Below are positions 56,758 through 64,000 of a stretch of DNA of 64,000 nt, piece after piece. Origin of the DNA: Pedobacter jejuensis (GTDB lineage Bacteria > Bacteroidota > Bacteroidia > Sphingobacteriales > Sphingobacteriaceae). Each line of letters starts with the position of its first letter. Positions within the stretch are counted from its first letter, which is position 1. The stretch lies in NCBI RefSeq assembly GCF_003725795.1, contig NZ_RBEE01000043.1:1-64000 (forward strand), in the 5' to 3' direction. Both the position numbers and the translations under genes were made by a program. The notes beneath the pieces were generated by a model that was not told where the DNA came from, did not search any database, and worked only from the letters and a program-made list of their open reading frames with translations.

Positions 56758-56847
56758 CTCCCTCTCCTTGAAGAGAGGGATTTGTTGGATAATGAGTAAA
56801 TCTATAAGTTTAAAGCACTAAATTTCATTTCCCTCTCTTCAAGAGGG
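56758..56847. repeat. Paired CCCTCTC palindromes in a convergent spacer
   Basis: CCCTCTCCTTGAAGAGAGGG (56760-56779) and CCCTCTCTTCAAGAGGG (56831-56847) are two short palindromes of the same type, about 50 bases apart, in the 306-base spacer between DUF3078 and DUF5916 genes. The same spacer holds GCCACAGAAACACAGATTTC at about 56909-56928, a phrase close to one at 63174-63190. They look like dispersed intergenic repeats. Confidence 0.6.
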
Positions 56848-56996
56848 ATGCAGTTAACTATCGATAAACCTAAACCATTCAAAGGGTGAGGTTATAAACA
56901 AGGGTGTTGCCACAGAAACACAGATTTCACAGAAGAAACTAATTATGTCATTACAAGCAAAGCAGAGAACTATTTTCAGGTAGTTTAACCTCACCT

Positions 56997-59420
56997 TCAA
57001 ATCTTCTTATGTTTGCCTTTTAAATCCAAATAATCTATATAGTATAAAACCTTAATCGATAGACTATTATTTTGTGGTGAGTTTAAAATACCGTTGAGGT
57101 TTTTATTGTAACGTTGCGTATAATAAGTATCGTAAGTTTCAGCGGCATCTTTGTAAGATAGAGAAAGCGTACTTCCAGGCGCAAACTGCCAGGTGTAAAT
57201 TAAATCGATATTAAATACGTTGTAATTCCGGTCGGTACCGGTTAGGCTTGGTCCTTGGTAATCAGTTAAATTACCATCGGGTTTTAGTAAAAAGAAATCC
57301 TTGTTTCTTCTATCACTCCAATAGTGCCTTAACACCACTGTAAAACCCATTAAATTTGTAAAGGTGTATTTTGCATCAAAAGAATTTTCAACCGTTCGTC
57401 TGTCATATTTGGAAAAAATAGCCTGAGTGCCTTGCGAAGTTACCCAATTTACAAAATCATAATTCGGGTTGAAATTCAAATCCAATCCGAATGCGATTTT
57501 ATCATTCACCCTCAAATTTTGAAAAAAGTAAAAATTGTATGATTTACCTTTAAAAAGCTCCTGTTCCTGATAGCGAATATTTCCACCGAAATTATATGCT
57601 TTTGCACGGTTAGGATTGATGTACAAACCAATACCAAAACTCTCTGGAGCTTTATAAACCTGCCCGTTTCTGGCTTCGTAAAAATCATTACGTTGCGCAT
57701 CATAATTAGCATCCAACTCTGCCGACCATAAGTTTTTAAACCTAACATACGAACCACCATTTACCCCAAAACTTTGGTAATCGCCAGGTGTAACCCGCCT
57801 AGAATACGACATGTTAAACCAATTTTGCCATTCATTGTACCACTTGCTTGGTTTAAAAACGTTATAGCCTAAACCAATGCGCTGGTCTACAAAATTATTA
57901 TTGGTAAAAAACCCCATATCCGATGGGTCGAATTTATCATCGGCAAATACCTGGTTATAGCTCCAGGTAAAGTTGCCACTTTGCTTGCCAAAACGAAGGG
58001 TATAGCTGTAACCTGTGCTTGTTTCTTCGCCTCGTAAATAGCTCATTTTACCGCCACCGTTAATAAAATATTTATTGTCTTTGTTATTCAAATTAAAAAG
58101 CAAAGCACTAACATTGGCATCGTAAGCACTGCCTTGCCTTAAAACATTTGTATTAATAAACGTTGCAGAGCTGTTGTTTTTTAATGATTGGTCGAAAACT
58201 AAAATGTTATAATTTGTAAGCGGTTGGGTTTCTACATTCCTAAGGTTTCCATTCGCATCTTCAACTTCCGTTTGCATGCTATTGGTAATGGCATTAAAAA
58301 TACCAATGCCCAAGCCTTTAGCAGTACGGCCCGAAATTTTGGTGGCGTTTAATACTTTTGCCTCGGTTTGGTCTTTAATAATTTTATCATCACTATTTAC
58401 GCCAGTGTAATTGTAATATGATGGAATAGAGCCAATGCGCTTGGAGTAAAATAAATCACCTTTATTAAAAAGTTCGGTTCCCTCGGTAAAAAATTGCCGG
58501 TTTTCGTTAAATTTTACTTCGAAAGGTGTGAGGTTTAAAATTCGGTTATCCGATTGTACCTGGCCGAAATCTGGCACCAAAGTCATATCTAATGTAAAGC
58601 TGTTGTTGATGCCATATTTAACATCCATACCACCATTAAACCTAGCCGTAGTGTTTTTAACTCCGGGAATATTTGCCGGATAATGATTGGCATAAGCAGA
58701 AATGTATGGCGAAAATGAAAGGCGCAGGGGCGGTTTAATATCTTTAATGCCAGTAAATAATCCTTCCTGATTGATAAAGCCGTTTACTTTCGGGTCTACA
58801 AAATTCCAGAACGTTTGTATGTTGGTTCTTTGAATCCGCCTGCTAAAATTTAAGCCCCAATTTTGAATATCCTTGCTCGAAAAACGCAACGCAGAATAAG
58901 GAATTTTCATTTCGCAAGTCCAACCCAGTTCATCTATTTTTACAGCGCTTTCCCAAACGGCATTCCAATTTGGGTCTTCATCACCAACCTGCGAATATTT
59001 CGCATCAAACTGCACGCCGGCCGCTGTAACAAAAAAGCCGTTGCCATTCATTTTATCGTAAAATGGGTCAACAATGATGGAAATAAAATCGGCATTACCA
59101 ATGTTATCCCGAGAAACCAATTCATGCGAAACACTATCTTTATCATCGTACATTCGGGCATACACATAAATGGCAACGTCATCATACATCAGTTTCATCT
59201 CCGTCCGTCGCTCTTTTGTTTCTACTCTTCCAGGCACCGGGCGTATTTCAAAAAAATCTGTGGCAATTGGTACATTTACCCAACAAGCATCATTTAGAAC
59301 GCCATCAATTTTAGGCACTTCGGCAGTTCTTACAGCAGCTAATTGTTTCTGTTTTGCCGGGTCTTGTGCATAAGAAAAAGTAAAAACAAGCAGTAAAAAC
59401 AGCGTTAAATAGAATTTCAT
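56997..59420 (-). CDS. DUF5916 protein with carbohydrate-binding family 9-like domain
   Basis: This 807-residue protein has a signal peptide (cleavage near SYA-Q, residue 18). The first 220 residues form a CBM9/DOMON-like sandwich: VPKIDGVLNDACWVNVPIAT, MKLMYDDVAIYVYARMYDDK, GWTCEMKIPYSALRFSSKD. The rest is a large beta-rich region of the DUF5916 type, with barrel-like strands (GINNSFTLDMTLVPDFGQVQ). The pattern suggests an outer-membrane protein with a periplasmic or surface sugar-binding head. Its role is unknown; it is not next to sugar enzymes here. Confidence 0.85.
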   Translation of the reverse strand: MKFYLTLFLLLVFTFSYAQDPAKQKQLAAVRTAEVPKIDGVLNDACWVNVPIATDFFEIRPVPGRVETKERRTEMKLMYDDVAIYVYARMYDDKDSVSHELVSRDNIGNADFISIIVDPFYDKMNGNGFFVTAAGVQFDAKYSQVGDEDPNWNAVWESAVKIDELGWTCEMKIPYSALRFSSKDIQNWGLNFSRRIQRTNIQTFWNFVDPKVNGFINQEGLFTGIKDIKPPLRLSFSPYISAYANHYPANIPGVKNTTARFNGGMDVKYGINNSFTLDMTLVPDFGQVQSDNRILNLTPFEVKFNENRQFFTEGTELFNKGDLFYSKRIGSIPSYYNYTGVNSDDKIIKDQTEAKVLNATKISGRTAKGLGIGIFNAITNSMQTEVEDANGNLRNVETQPLTNYNILVFDQSLKNNSSATFINTNVLRQGSAYDANVSALLFNLNNKDNKYFINGGGKMSYLRGEETSTGYSYTLRFGKQSGNFTWSYNQVFADDKFDPSDMGFFTNNNFVDQRIGLGYNVFKPSKWYNEWQNWFNMSYSRRVTPGDYQSFGVNGGSYVRFKNLWSAELDANYDAQRNDFYEARNGQVYKAPESFGIGLYINPNRAKAYNFGGNIRYQEQELFKGKSYNFYFFQNLRVNDKIAFGLDLNFNPNYDFVNWVTSQGTQAIFSKYDRRTVENSFDAKYTFTNLMGFTVVLRHYWSDRRNKDFFLLKPDGNLTDYQGPSLTGTDRNYNVFNIDLIYTWQFAPGSTLSLSYKDAAETYDTYYTQRYNKNLNGILNSPQNNSLSIKVLYYIDYLDLKGKHKKI

Positions 59421-59553
59421 AGGTTTGGTTTAGTTTACATAAGACTAGCACCATAAAGAAATGTTGCACGAGAAGGGAAATTAGGTTGCAGATTTTGAAC
59501 GTTTTCGAACAAAATGCTTTGATAATGTGAGTTAAAAAGATTTTAATTACAAT

Positions 59554-59740
59554 AATTTTTAACGGTTTGCAACAAACCAATGTTCTTAAACCCGACAACA
59601 GCGACAGCCACGAATATTTCATGAGGGCTATAGCGAATGGCGGGGCTGCTGACCTCCATAAGCAGTAGCTTTCATTTCCAAAAAACTCATTTAATTTAAG
59701 ATTCATTACCCAAATTTTTTGGAGCGCAATGCTTCTGCAA
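59554..59740. repeat. Long direct repeat, copy 1
   Basis: Copy 1 of a roughly 190-base direct repeat; copy 2 is at 59843-60037, offset by 289 bases. The first 100 bases agree at about nine of ten positions (for example GACAACAGCGACAGCCACGA in both), and the ends share TTTTTTGGAGCGCAATGC. It lies in the 717-base gene-free spacer 59421-60137. A minus-strand frame over it (59311-59745) reads as low-complexity sequence and is not taken as a gene. Confidence 0.8.
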
Positions 59741-59842
59741 GCCAATTAATTTCTTCCTGTGTTTCGCTTGTACGCTTTGCATCGTCGTGCCTCCTCGCTG
59801 CAGGGTACCGCTGCACCCAGGGCTAGGTGGCTAAAGCAGTAC

Positions 59843-60037
59843 AATTTTTAACGGTTTGCAACAAGCCACTGTTCTTAAACCCGACAACAGCGACAGCCAC
59901 GAATATTTCATGAGGCTACAGCGCATGGCGGGACTGCTGACCGCCAAATGCAAATGAATGTTCATTTCCAAAATAGACCTTTAATCAAATTCCATTATAC
60001 AATTTTTTTATTTTTTGGAGCGCAATGCCTCTGCAAA
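59843..60037. repeat. Long direct repeat, copy 2
   Basis: Second copy of the repeat described at 59554-59740, with small insertions before the shared TTTTTTGGAGCGCAATGC end. Between the copies lies a GC-richer segment (59741-59842). Function unknown; the pair may be remnants of a small non-autonomous element. Confidence 0.8.
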
Positions 60038-60137
60038 TTTTATAAACCGTTAACGTAACCAATTCAAATAAAAAAGTTAGAATAATTTAAAGTAATATTG
60101 ACTTTCATCCGTTTACAGGTTTATCAATCGAAAAATT

Positions 60138-60689
60138 TTGCCCACAAACGAATCCCAAAATATAATTTCTACAGTTGCCAATTATGGTAAGCGCTTATTC
60201 AGTTTCATTCGTGGGCGGGTGAATACGGATGAGGATGCAGAAGATATTTTACAGGATGTGTGGTATCAATTGAGCAACCAACCCGAGGCGGGTGCGATAG
60301 AACAAATGAGCGGATGGCTTTATCGGGTGGCAAGAAATAAGATTACCGACAAGTATCGGAAACAAAAAGATGTGCTTATTGAAGATTTGAGTTTCGAGGA
60401 TGAGGATGGTGAAATTAATTTTAGGGAAATTTTATTAGCAGAAGCTTTTTCGCCTGAAGAGGAAAGTTTGAAGAAACTTTTTTGGGACCAGCTGTTTGTA
60501 GCTTTAGAAGAATTACCAGAAAACCAGCGTTATGTCTTCGTTCAAAACGAATTGGAAGATAGAACCTTTCAGGAATTGGCTGATGAAAGTGGCGAAAACA
60601 TTAAAACTTTAATATCGAGAAAAGGCTATGCAGTGAAACATTTGCGTAGCCGTTTACAAAATTTATATCAAGAATTTATTAACTATTAA
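60138..60689 (+). CDS. ECF-type RNA polymerase sigma factor
   Basis: This 183-residue protein starts with TTG at 60138. Region 2 is seen in DEDAEDILQDVWYQLSNQ (about 32-49), with SGWLYRVARNKITDKYRKQK next. Region 4 is LEELPENQRYVFVQNELEDR, then TFQELADESGENIKTLISRK. It would direct transcription of a small regulon. No anti-sigma gene of the FecR type follows; instead a small membrane protein gene starts 11 bases later and could serve as its partner. It is not of the SusC-linked kind by context, since the SusC genes here lack signalling domains. Confidence 0.88.
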   Translation: MPTNESQNIISTVANYGKRLFSFIRGRVNTDEDAEDILQDVWYQLSNQPEAGAIEQMSGWLYRVARNKITDKYRKQKDVLIEDLSFEDEDGEINFREILLAEAFSPEEESLKKLFWDQLFVALEELPENQRYVFVQNELEDRTFQELADESGENIKTLISRKGYAVKHLRSRLQNLYQEFINY

Positions 60690-60700
60690 TTTAGAAGGAA

Positions 60701-61045
60701 ATGAGAAACAGAAAGTTTAGTAAAGGCAAGAAATTCTTTTTCTTTATCCCTGTTATAGCGTTAATTGCTACGGCATTAGGCTATACCGTAATGTATTTAT
60801 GGAACTGGATTTTACCAGAAGTAGCACACACCGGAACATTAAATTTTTGGCAGGCACTTGGCTTACTAGTCTTATGCCGATTGCTTTTCGGTAATTTTAA
60901 TAAGGGCGGAGGCAATAATCGCTTCCGTGAAAAGGCTATGGGGATGCGTTCTAAATGGCAAAGCATGAACGATGAGGAACGTGTAAAATTTAAAGAAGAA
61001 TATAAACGGAGGTGTAGTGGTTGGGGACACCGTAATAAGGAATAA
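60701..61045 (+). CDS. Small two-helix membrane protein next to the sigma factor
   Basis: This 114-residue protein has a basic N-terminus (MRNRKFSKGKK), two hydrophobic segments (FFFIPVIALIATALGYTVMY, about 13-32; FWQALGLLVLCRLLFGNF, about 49-66) and a charged cytoplasmic tail (SMNDEERVKFKEEYKRRCSG). It is 11 bases after the ECF sigma gene and before a terminator, so it is co-transcribed. The placement fits an anti-sigma or sensor role, but I see no known anti-sigma domain. Function is inferred from context only. Confidence 0.75.
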   Translation: MRNRKFSKGKKFFFFIPVIALIATALGYTVMYLWNWILPEVAHTGTLNFWQALGLLVLCRLLFGNFNKGGGNNRFREKAMGMRSKWQSMNDEERVKFKEEYKRRCSGWGHRNKE

Positions 61046-61050
61046 TTTTA

Positions 61051-61077
61051 AGCCAGCTTTTCAGCTGGCTTTTTTAT
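61051..61077 (+). terminator. Terminator of the sigma-factor unit
   Basis: AGCCAGC (61051-61057), 6-base loop, GCTGGCT (61064-61070), then TTTTT. It lies 5 bases after the stop of the membrane-protein gene. Confidence 0.85.
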
Positions 61078-61106
61078 TTATGTAGTAATCTCTGCGATTT
61101 GTAATT

Positions 61107-61140
61107 CCCCTCTTTTAGAGGGGTGCCCGCAGGGCGGGGT
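61107..61140. repeat. CCCCTC palindrome, dispersed-repeat type
   Basis: CCCCTCTTTTAGAGGGG (61107-61123) followed by GTGCCCGCAGGGCGGGGTG. This phrase type is familiar from Bacteroidota intergenic regions. It stands in the 663-base gene-free spacer 61046-61708. Confidence 0.55.
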
Positions 61141-61483
61141 GTTTTTTTGTCTTCGCCAGACGGGCTCTCTTCTTTTGGCTTAAAGCAAAAGTTCAAGGCT
61201 TGCATCTATTTGTGTAAAAACTCAATAAACTGTTTTCGAAAATAATTTGAGACTTTCGCCCACTTCACAATACCTCCAACACAGCTGAAAATTATTTTGG
61301 TCGGTGGTTTATGATTGAAACAGCCAACAGTTTGTCGTTTTTTCCTACAAATATCTGCTATGCAAGTCCCGCAACTATGAAAGTTGATGGTATTAGCACG
61401 CCTATTTCTCCATTTTCAGGCAGTTGGTTTAGCCCACAATTTTAAACTTATGCTTTATCATAAATCAATTTATCCTTGAATCT

Positions 61484-61554
61484 TGTCACGTTGAGCTTGT
61501 CGAAACGCCCCAAGAGGCAGTTTATGTAAGTCCTTCGACAGGCTCAAGATGACA
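61484..61554. repeat. Long imperfect inverted repeat in spacer
   Basis: TGTCACGTTGAGCTTGTCGA (61484-61503) and TTCGACAGGCTCAAGATGAC (61534-61553) pair as 21-base arms with 3 mismatches around a 29-base centre. Such GTCA...TGAC palindromes are dispersed repeats in this phylum. The rest of spacer 61078-61708 shows no gene. Confidence 0.65.
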
Positions 61555-61708
61555 TTTGTATTTATGATACAGCCTCCTACACAAGTTTAATTTCTCCTGG
61601 CAACATTCACAGGGTGAAGTTTTTCCATGACGGTAAAACATTTTTTATTTTTTTTTAAAGTAAAAATTAAATGCTGCCGTCTTCCCTATTATATAAACAG
61701 ATAATAAC

Positions 61709-61978
61709 ATGAAACAAATATTAAAAACAATAGGATTCGGGATTGTACTTGGTGCAACCGCATTCTTCATACCTTTTATATTCAAATTTATATTTGCTGT
61801 ATTGGTAATCGGCTTGATATTCAAAATGATTTCTAGGGATAGAAAACGTAGTTATTTTGATGGTAGATTTGAAAGCTATGGAAATTACTTCTCTCCAATT
61901 GTATCAATTGATAATCAATGGTATAAGCCTGAAGTTAAAGGAAATGGTTTTGTTCAAAACATCAATGTAAATTATTAA
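61709..61978 (+). CDS. Small membrane protein, unknown function
   Basis: This 89-residue protein has one long hydrophobic region (IGFGIVLGATAFFIPFIFKF, IFAVLVIGLIF, about 8-40, probably two helices), followed by a basic segment (MISRDRKRS) and a polar tail rich in Tyr, Gly and Asn. I do not recognise the family. It is the first of four closely spaced plus-strand genes that end with hsp20, which suggests an envelope-stress grouping, but this is inference. Confidence 0.65.
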   Translation: MKQILKTIGFGIVLGATAFFIPFIFKFIFAVLVIGLIFKMISRDRKRSYFDGRFESYGNYFSPIVSIDNQWYKPEVKGNGFVQNINVNY

Positions 61979-61982
61979 AGCC

Positions 61983-62210
61983 ATGAAAGCATTTAGAATA
62001 TTATTAGCGTTTGCAGTTGCTGGAGCAACATTTTATAGCTTAAACACATTCGCTGTAATGAATGGTTATCGCGATAGGTTAGATTTCAAAAACAGACATT
62101 ATCACGAGCACGATTGCAACCACGAAAACAGACATAACGGTTTCAGTCACCACGGCAGAAAAGCTGTTGATACTTCGATAACACCAATTGATAGCACCAA
62201 TATTAAATAA
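61983..62210 (+). CDS. Small histidine-rich exported protein
   Basis: This 75-residue protein has an N-terminal hydrophobic signal or anchor (ILLAFAVAGATFYSLNTFAV, about 6-25), followed by a His-rich stretch (FKNRHYHEHDCNHENRHNG, then FSHHGRK) holding about nine His and one Cys. Such a segment could bind metal ions in the periplasm. It starts 4 bases after the preceding gene. I do not recognise the family; metal binding is only suggested by composition. Confidence 0.6.
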   Translation: MKAFRILLAFAVAGATFYSLNTFAVMNGYRDRLDFKNRHYHEHDCNHENRHNGFSHHGRKAVDTSITPIDSTNIK

Positions 62211-62218
62211 ACAAGCTA

Positions 62219-62602
62219 ATGTCTCAAGTTCTATTTCTAAGCGTTCCATCACAAGGTGATGTTAAACCAAATTTAAGCCTGGCAAGTGATTTAATTATCC
62301 GAGGTGAACAGGTTACTTTCTTCAGTTCTGATGAATTTAAACAATCTATCGAAAATATTGGTGCTGATTTTAAAGCATACAGTAAAAATTTGGATGTTTT
62401 CCATACAACAGAAGATATGGAAGAACCAAAATCCGGTTTAATTACGGCGCTATTAGAACCGATGAAGTTTATAGATGATATCGTGGAAAAGATACGAGGA
62501 TTGAAATTTGATTATGCCGTTTTCTCTCCTGCTTATCCATACGCAAATATCATTACACAGTTATTGGGAATTCCGAAAACACAATATGGTGTCTCCAATT
62601 AA
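62219..62602 (+). pseudogene. N-terminal fragment of a UGT/MGT-type glycosyltransferase
   Basis: The 127 residues match only the start of the roughly 390-residue GT-B enzymes of the macrolide/UDP-glycosyltransferase kind: VLFLSVPSQGDVKPNLSLAS, LIIRGEQVTFFSSDEFKQSI, ENIGADFKAYSKNLDVF, and FDYAVFSPAYPYANIITQLL. The frame stops at 62602 and the expected donor-binding C-terminal half is absent before the next gene. It is probably a decay product, although a short acceptor-domain protein cannot be ruled out. It starts 8 bases after the His-rich gene. Confidence 0.7.
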
Positions 62603-62658
62603 AAATATTGGCTTCGGGCCAATGAATTAACAGATTAAAAACAATTAAAATTAAAAAA

Positions 62659-63102
62659 ATGTACAACGAAAATAGATGCCATTCGGGCAAAATGAATAAT
62701 GGCTGGGGCAGAAGATTTGGTGGTTATCACCACAGAAGATTTGCACAACATGCACAAGAAATGTTTGGTAGTGGGTTTAGACGCGTACCGGCAAATATTG
62801 AAGAATCAGACGAAAATTTCATCATCCACCTTTTTGCACCAGCATTGGTAAAAGAAGATTTGAAAGTTATAACCAAAGATGACGTTTTAACAATTTCTTA
62901 CACACCAAAAGAAAATGTAGAATCTGCTGAGAAATTTAGTAGGAGAGAATACAGCAATGGTGCTTTTGAGCGGGCTTTTGCTTTAAACGGAAAAGTACTT
63001 AGCGAAAATATATCTGCCAGTTATGCTGATGGAATTTTAAAAATTACACTTCCTAAAAACCCCGAAACGAATATACCTGCTAAAGATATCGCAGTAAACT
63101 AA
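62659..63102 (+). CDS. Small heat-shock protein, Hsp20/alpha-crystallin family
   Basis: This 147-residue chaperone holds unfolding proteins in the cytoplasm. It has a His/Gly-rich start (MNNGWGRRFGGYHHRRFAQH), an alpha-crystallin domain of about 45-140 with ESDENFIIHLFAPALVKEDL, FSRREYSNGAFERAFALNGK and the closing ADGILKITLPKNPE. The I-x-I type tail is short (DIAVN). It sits 56 bases after the truncated glycosyltransferase and before a terminator. The preceding small membrane genes may be part of the same stress-linked unit. Confidence 0.92.
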   Translation: MYNENRCHSGKMNNGWGRRFGGYHHRRFAQHAQEMFGSGFRRVPANIEESDENFIIHLFAPALVKEDLKVITKDDVLTISYTPKENVESAEKFSRREYSNGAFERAFALNGKVLSENISASYADGILKITLPKNPETNIPAKDIAVN

Positions 63103-63124
63103 GTTTCGTCTATTATAATTTCTG

Positions 63125-63158
63125 AGCCCCGATTGTTTTGCAGTCGGGGCTTTTTTTT
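63125..63158 (+). terminator. Terminator downstream of hsp20
   Basis: AGCCCCGATTG, 5-base loop, CAGTCGGGGCT, then a run of eight T. It lies 22 bases after the hsp20 stop codon. Confidence 0.85.
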
Positions 63159-63173
63159 GCTGCTAAAAGATTT

Positions 63174-63449
63174 TTTGCCACGGAAACACGGAAGACGCGG
63201 AAAAAGTAAGTTTAACTTGCGAAGGTTAAACGGTCAAAAGCAAAGGGGAACTTCAAAAGTTTAATACGTTCTTTGGGAATTGAATTTTGAGGCTTATGAA
63301 CTTTCCACCTACTTATTCCCACTAAACATCGTAGGTCGGGTTTACGCTTTGCGACCTAGGTTTCTCGCACTGAACTGAGTTATCTAAACCCGATTATCGC
63401 GGAAATACTTTTGATTAAACCTATAAGGTTTTTAAAACCTTATAGGTTT
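63174..63449. repeat. Spacer with dispersed repeats, including a 33-base palindrome
   Basis: GCCACGGAAACACGGAAGAC (63174-63193) resembles the phrase at 56909-56928. GGTCGGGTTTACGCTTTGCG with a following ACC forms a short inverted repeat near 63332-63355. AAACCTATAAGGTTTT (63417-63432) and AAAACCTTATAGGTTT (63434-63449) form a perfect 16-pair stem around one base. No gene is seen between 63103 and 63595. Confidence 0.65.
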
Positions 63450-63595
63450 AAGAAAGATTGGAGCAAAAGCGGGACTATCGCAACCAAACAGCACCAAACA
63501 TTGCTTTCCAAATCATTTAACACGTCGAGTTTTAAATGTGGTTTGCTATTCGTCGTATTTTAAGGTACTTTTGCTGAAATAAAAAACATAACAGA

Positions 63596-64000
63596 TTGAA
63601 TTTTAACGACTTTAATTTTAACCCCGATTTATACGAAGGCCTGATGGCAATGGGGTATAAAAGCGCTACTCCGATACAAGAACAGGCCATTCCGGTAATT
63701 TTAGATAATCATGATCTTATTGCATGTGCCCAAACAGGTACCGGGAAAACAGCCAGCTATTTATTGCCTGTAATGGACAAAATAATGAAGGCAAAAGACA
63801 GGCATAACAATACCTTAATTTTAGCGCCAACCCGCGAGCTTGCGCAACAGATTGATTTACAGGTTGAGGCGCTAGCATATTTTACCAACATCAGCTCATT
63901 GGCAGTTTATGGTGGTGGCGATGGTATTGCATACGAGCAACAAAAACGCTCAATGCGTGATGGTGTTGATGTTATTATTGCAACCCCCGGCCGTTTAATG
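63596..64000 (+). CDS. DEAD-box RNA helicase, N-terminal part, cut by the window edge
   Basis: Starting at TTG 63596, the frame is open to the window end (135 residues). It shows the Q motif (YKSATPIQEQAI), motif I (AQTGTGKT), motif Ia (LAPTRELAQQ), the GG motif (VYGGGDG) and motif Ib (ATPGRLM). The DEAD motif and C-terminal domain are beyond the window. ATP-dependent RNA unwinding in the cytoplasm is expected, as for RhlE/DeaD-type proteins. The start is uncertain, since TTG is the first codon compatible with the family's usual short lead before the Q motif. Confidence 0.93.
   Translation, partial: MNFNDFNFNPDLYEGLMAMGYKSATPIQEQAIPVILDNHDLIACAQTGTGKTASYLLPVMDKIMKAKDRHNNTLILAPTRELAQQIDLQVEALAYFTNISSLAVYGGGDGIAYEQQKRSMRDGVDVIIATPGRLM

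Noticed and set aside
59311..59745. 144-codon minus-strand frame over the repeat
   Set aside because: It overlaps the DUF5916 gene start and repeat copy 1; cysteine- and leucine-rich with no domain pattern, so read as chance translation of a repeat.
1..64000. CRISPR array, rRNA operon or riboswitch
   Set aside because: No regularly spaced short repeats, no rRNA-like conserved stretches and no recognisable riboswitch core were seen on either strand.

Overview
The window looks like part of a Bacteroidota chromosome, most likely a Sphingobacteriaceae member close to Pedobacter. Evidence: AT-rich DNA, six SusC/SusD outer-membrane pairs, GldH, a PSP1 (RicT-like) protein, Bacteroidota-type promoters (TTTG, 20 bases, TAnnTTnG), and the intergenic palindromes common in this group. 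The assignment rests on sequence reading alone; no search was run.

Layout. (1) Positions 1-3942 are the right end of an integrated element: the start of an IS21-type transposase and its terminal repeats, a family-2 glycosyltransferase, a small conserved protein, and a tyrosine recombinase. The element abuts the 3' end of tRNA-Arg(CCT), the probable attachment site. (2) Positions 4148-7600 are core genes: metG, an LD-carboxypeptidase and a DoxX-like protein. (3) Positions 7666-40849 hold six consecutive SusC-SusD pairs, all on the minus strand. Pairs 1-3 use classic RagB/SusD partners. Pairs 4-6 use the SusD-like_2 type and each has a third small lipoprotein gene. No polysaccharide-degrading enzyme, sulfatase, hybrid two-component regulator or sigma/anti-sigma pair lies among them, so the cargo cannot be named. 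(4) Positions 40991-48136 hold an M14 metallopeptidase divergent from murF, then holB-ricT-gldH. (5) Positions 48340-56690 hold a frameshifted TonB-dependent-like barrel protein, a DUF3575-like membrane protein, ruvX, an O-methyltransferase, two glucosaminidase-LysM proteins, a carboxypeptidase-regulatory-like protein translationally coupled to a tiny HExxH membrane protein, and a DUF3078 protein. (6) Positions 56997-64000 hold a DUF5916/CBM9-like protein, repeat-rich spacers, an ECF sigma factor with a small membrane protein, a cluster of small envelope proteins with a truncated glycosyltransferase and Hsp20, and the start of a DEAD-box helicase.

Most unusual points. The six SusC genes share a promoter module and a nearly invariant first 24-27 coding bases. 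The third SusC has ATA exactly where its sisters have ATG. The sixth SusD carries an in-frame TAA at codon 48. A barrel protein is split by one missing base at a TGA/ATG overlap. A 111-residue membrane protein carries HERIH plus a downstream EAYD. No CRISPR array, rRNA or riboswitch was recognised.
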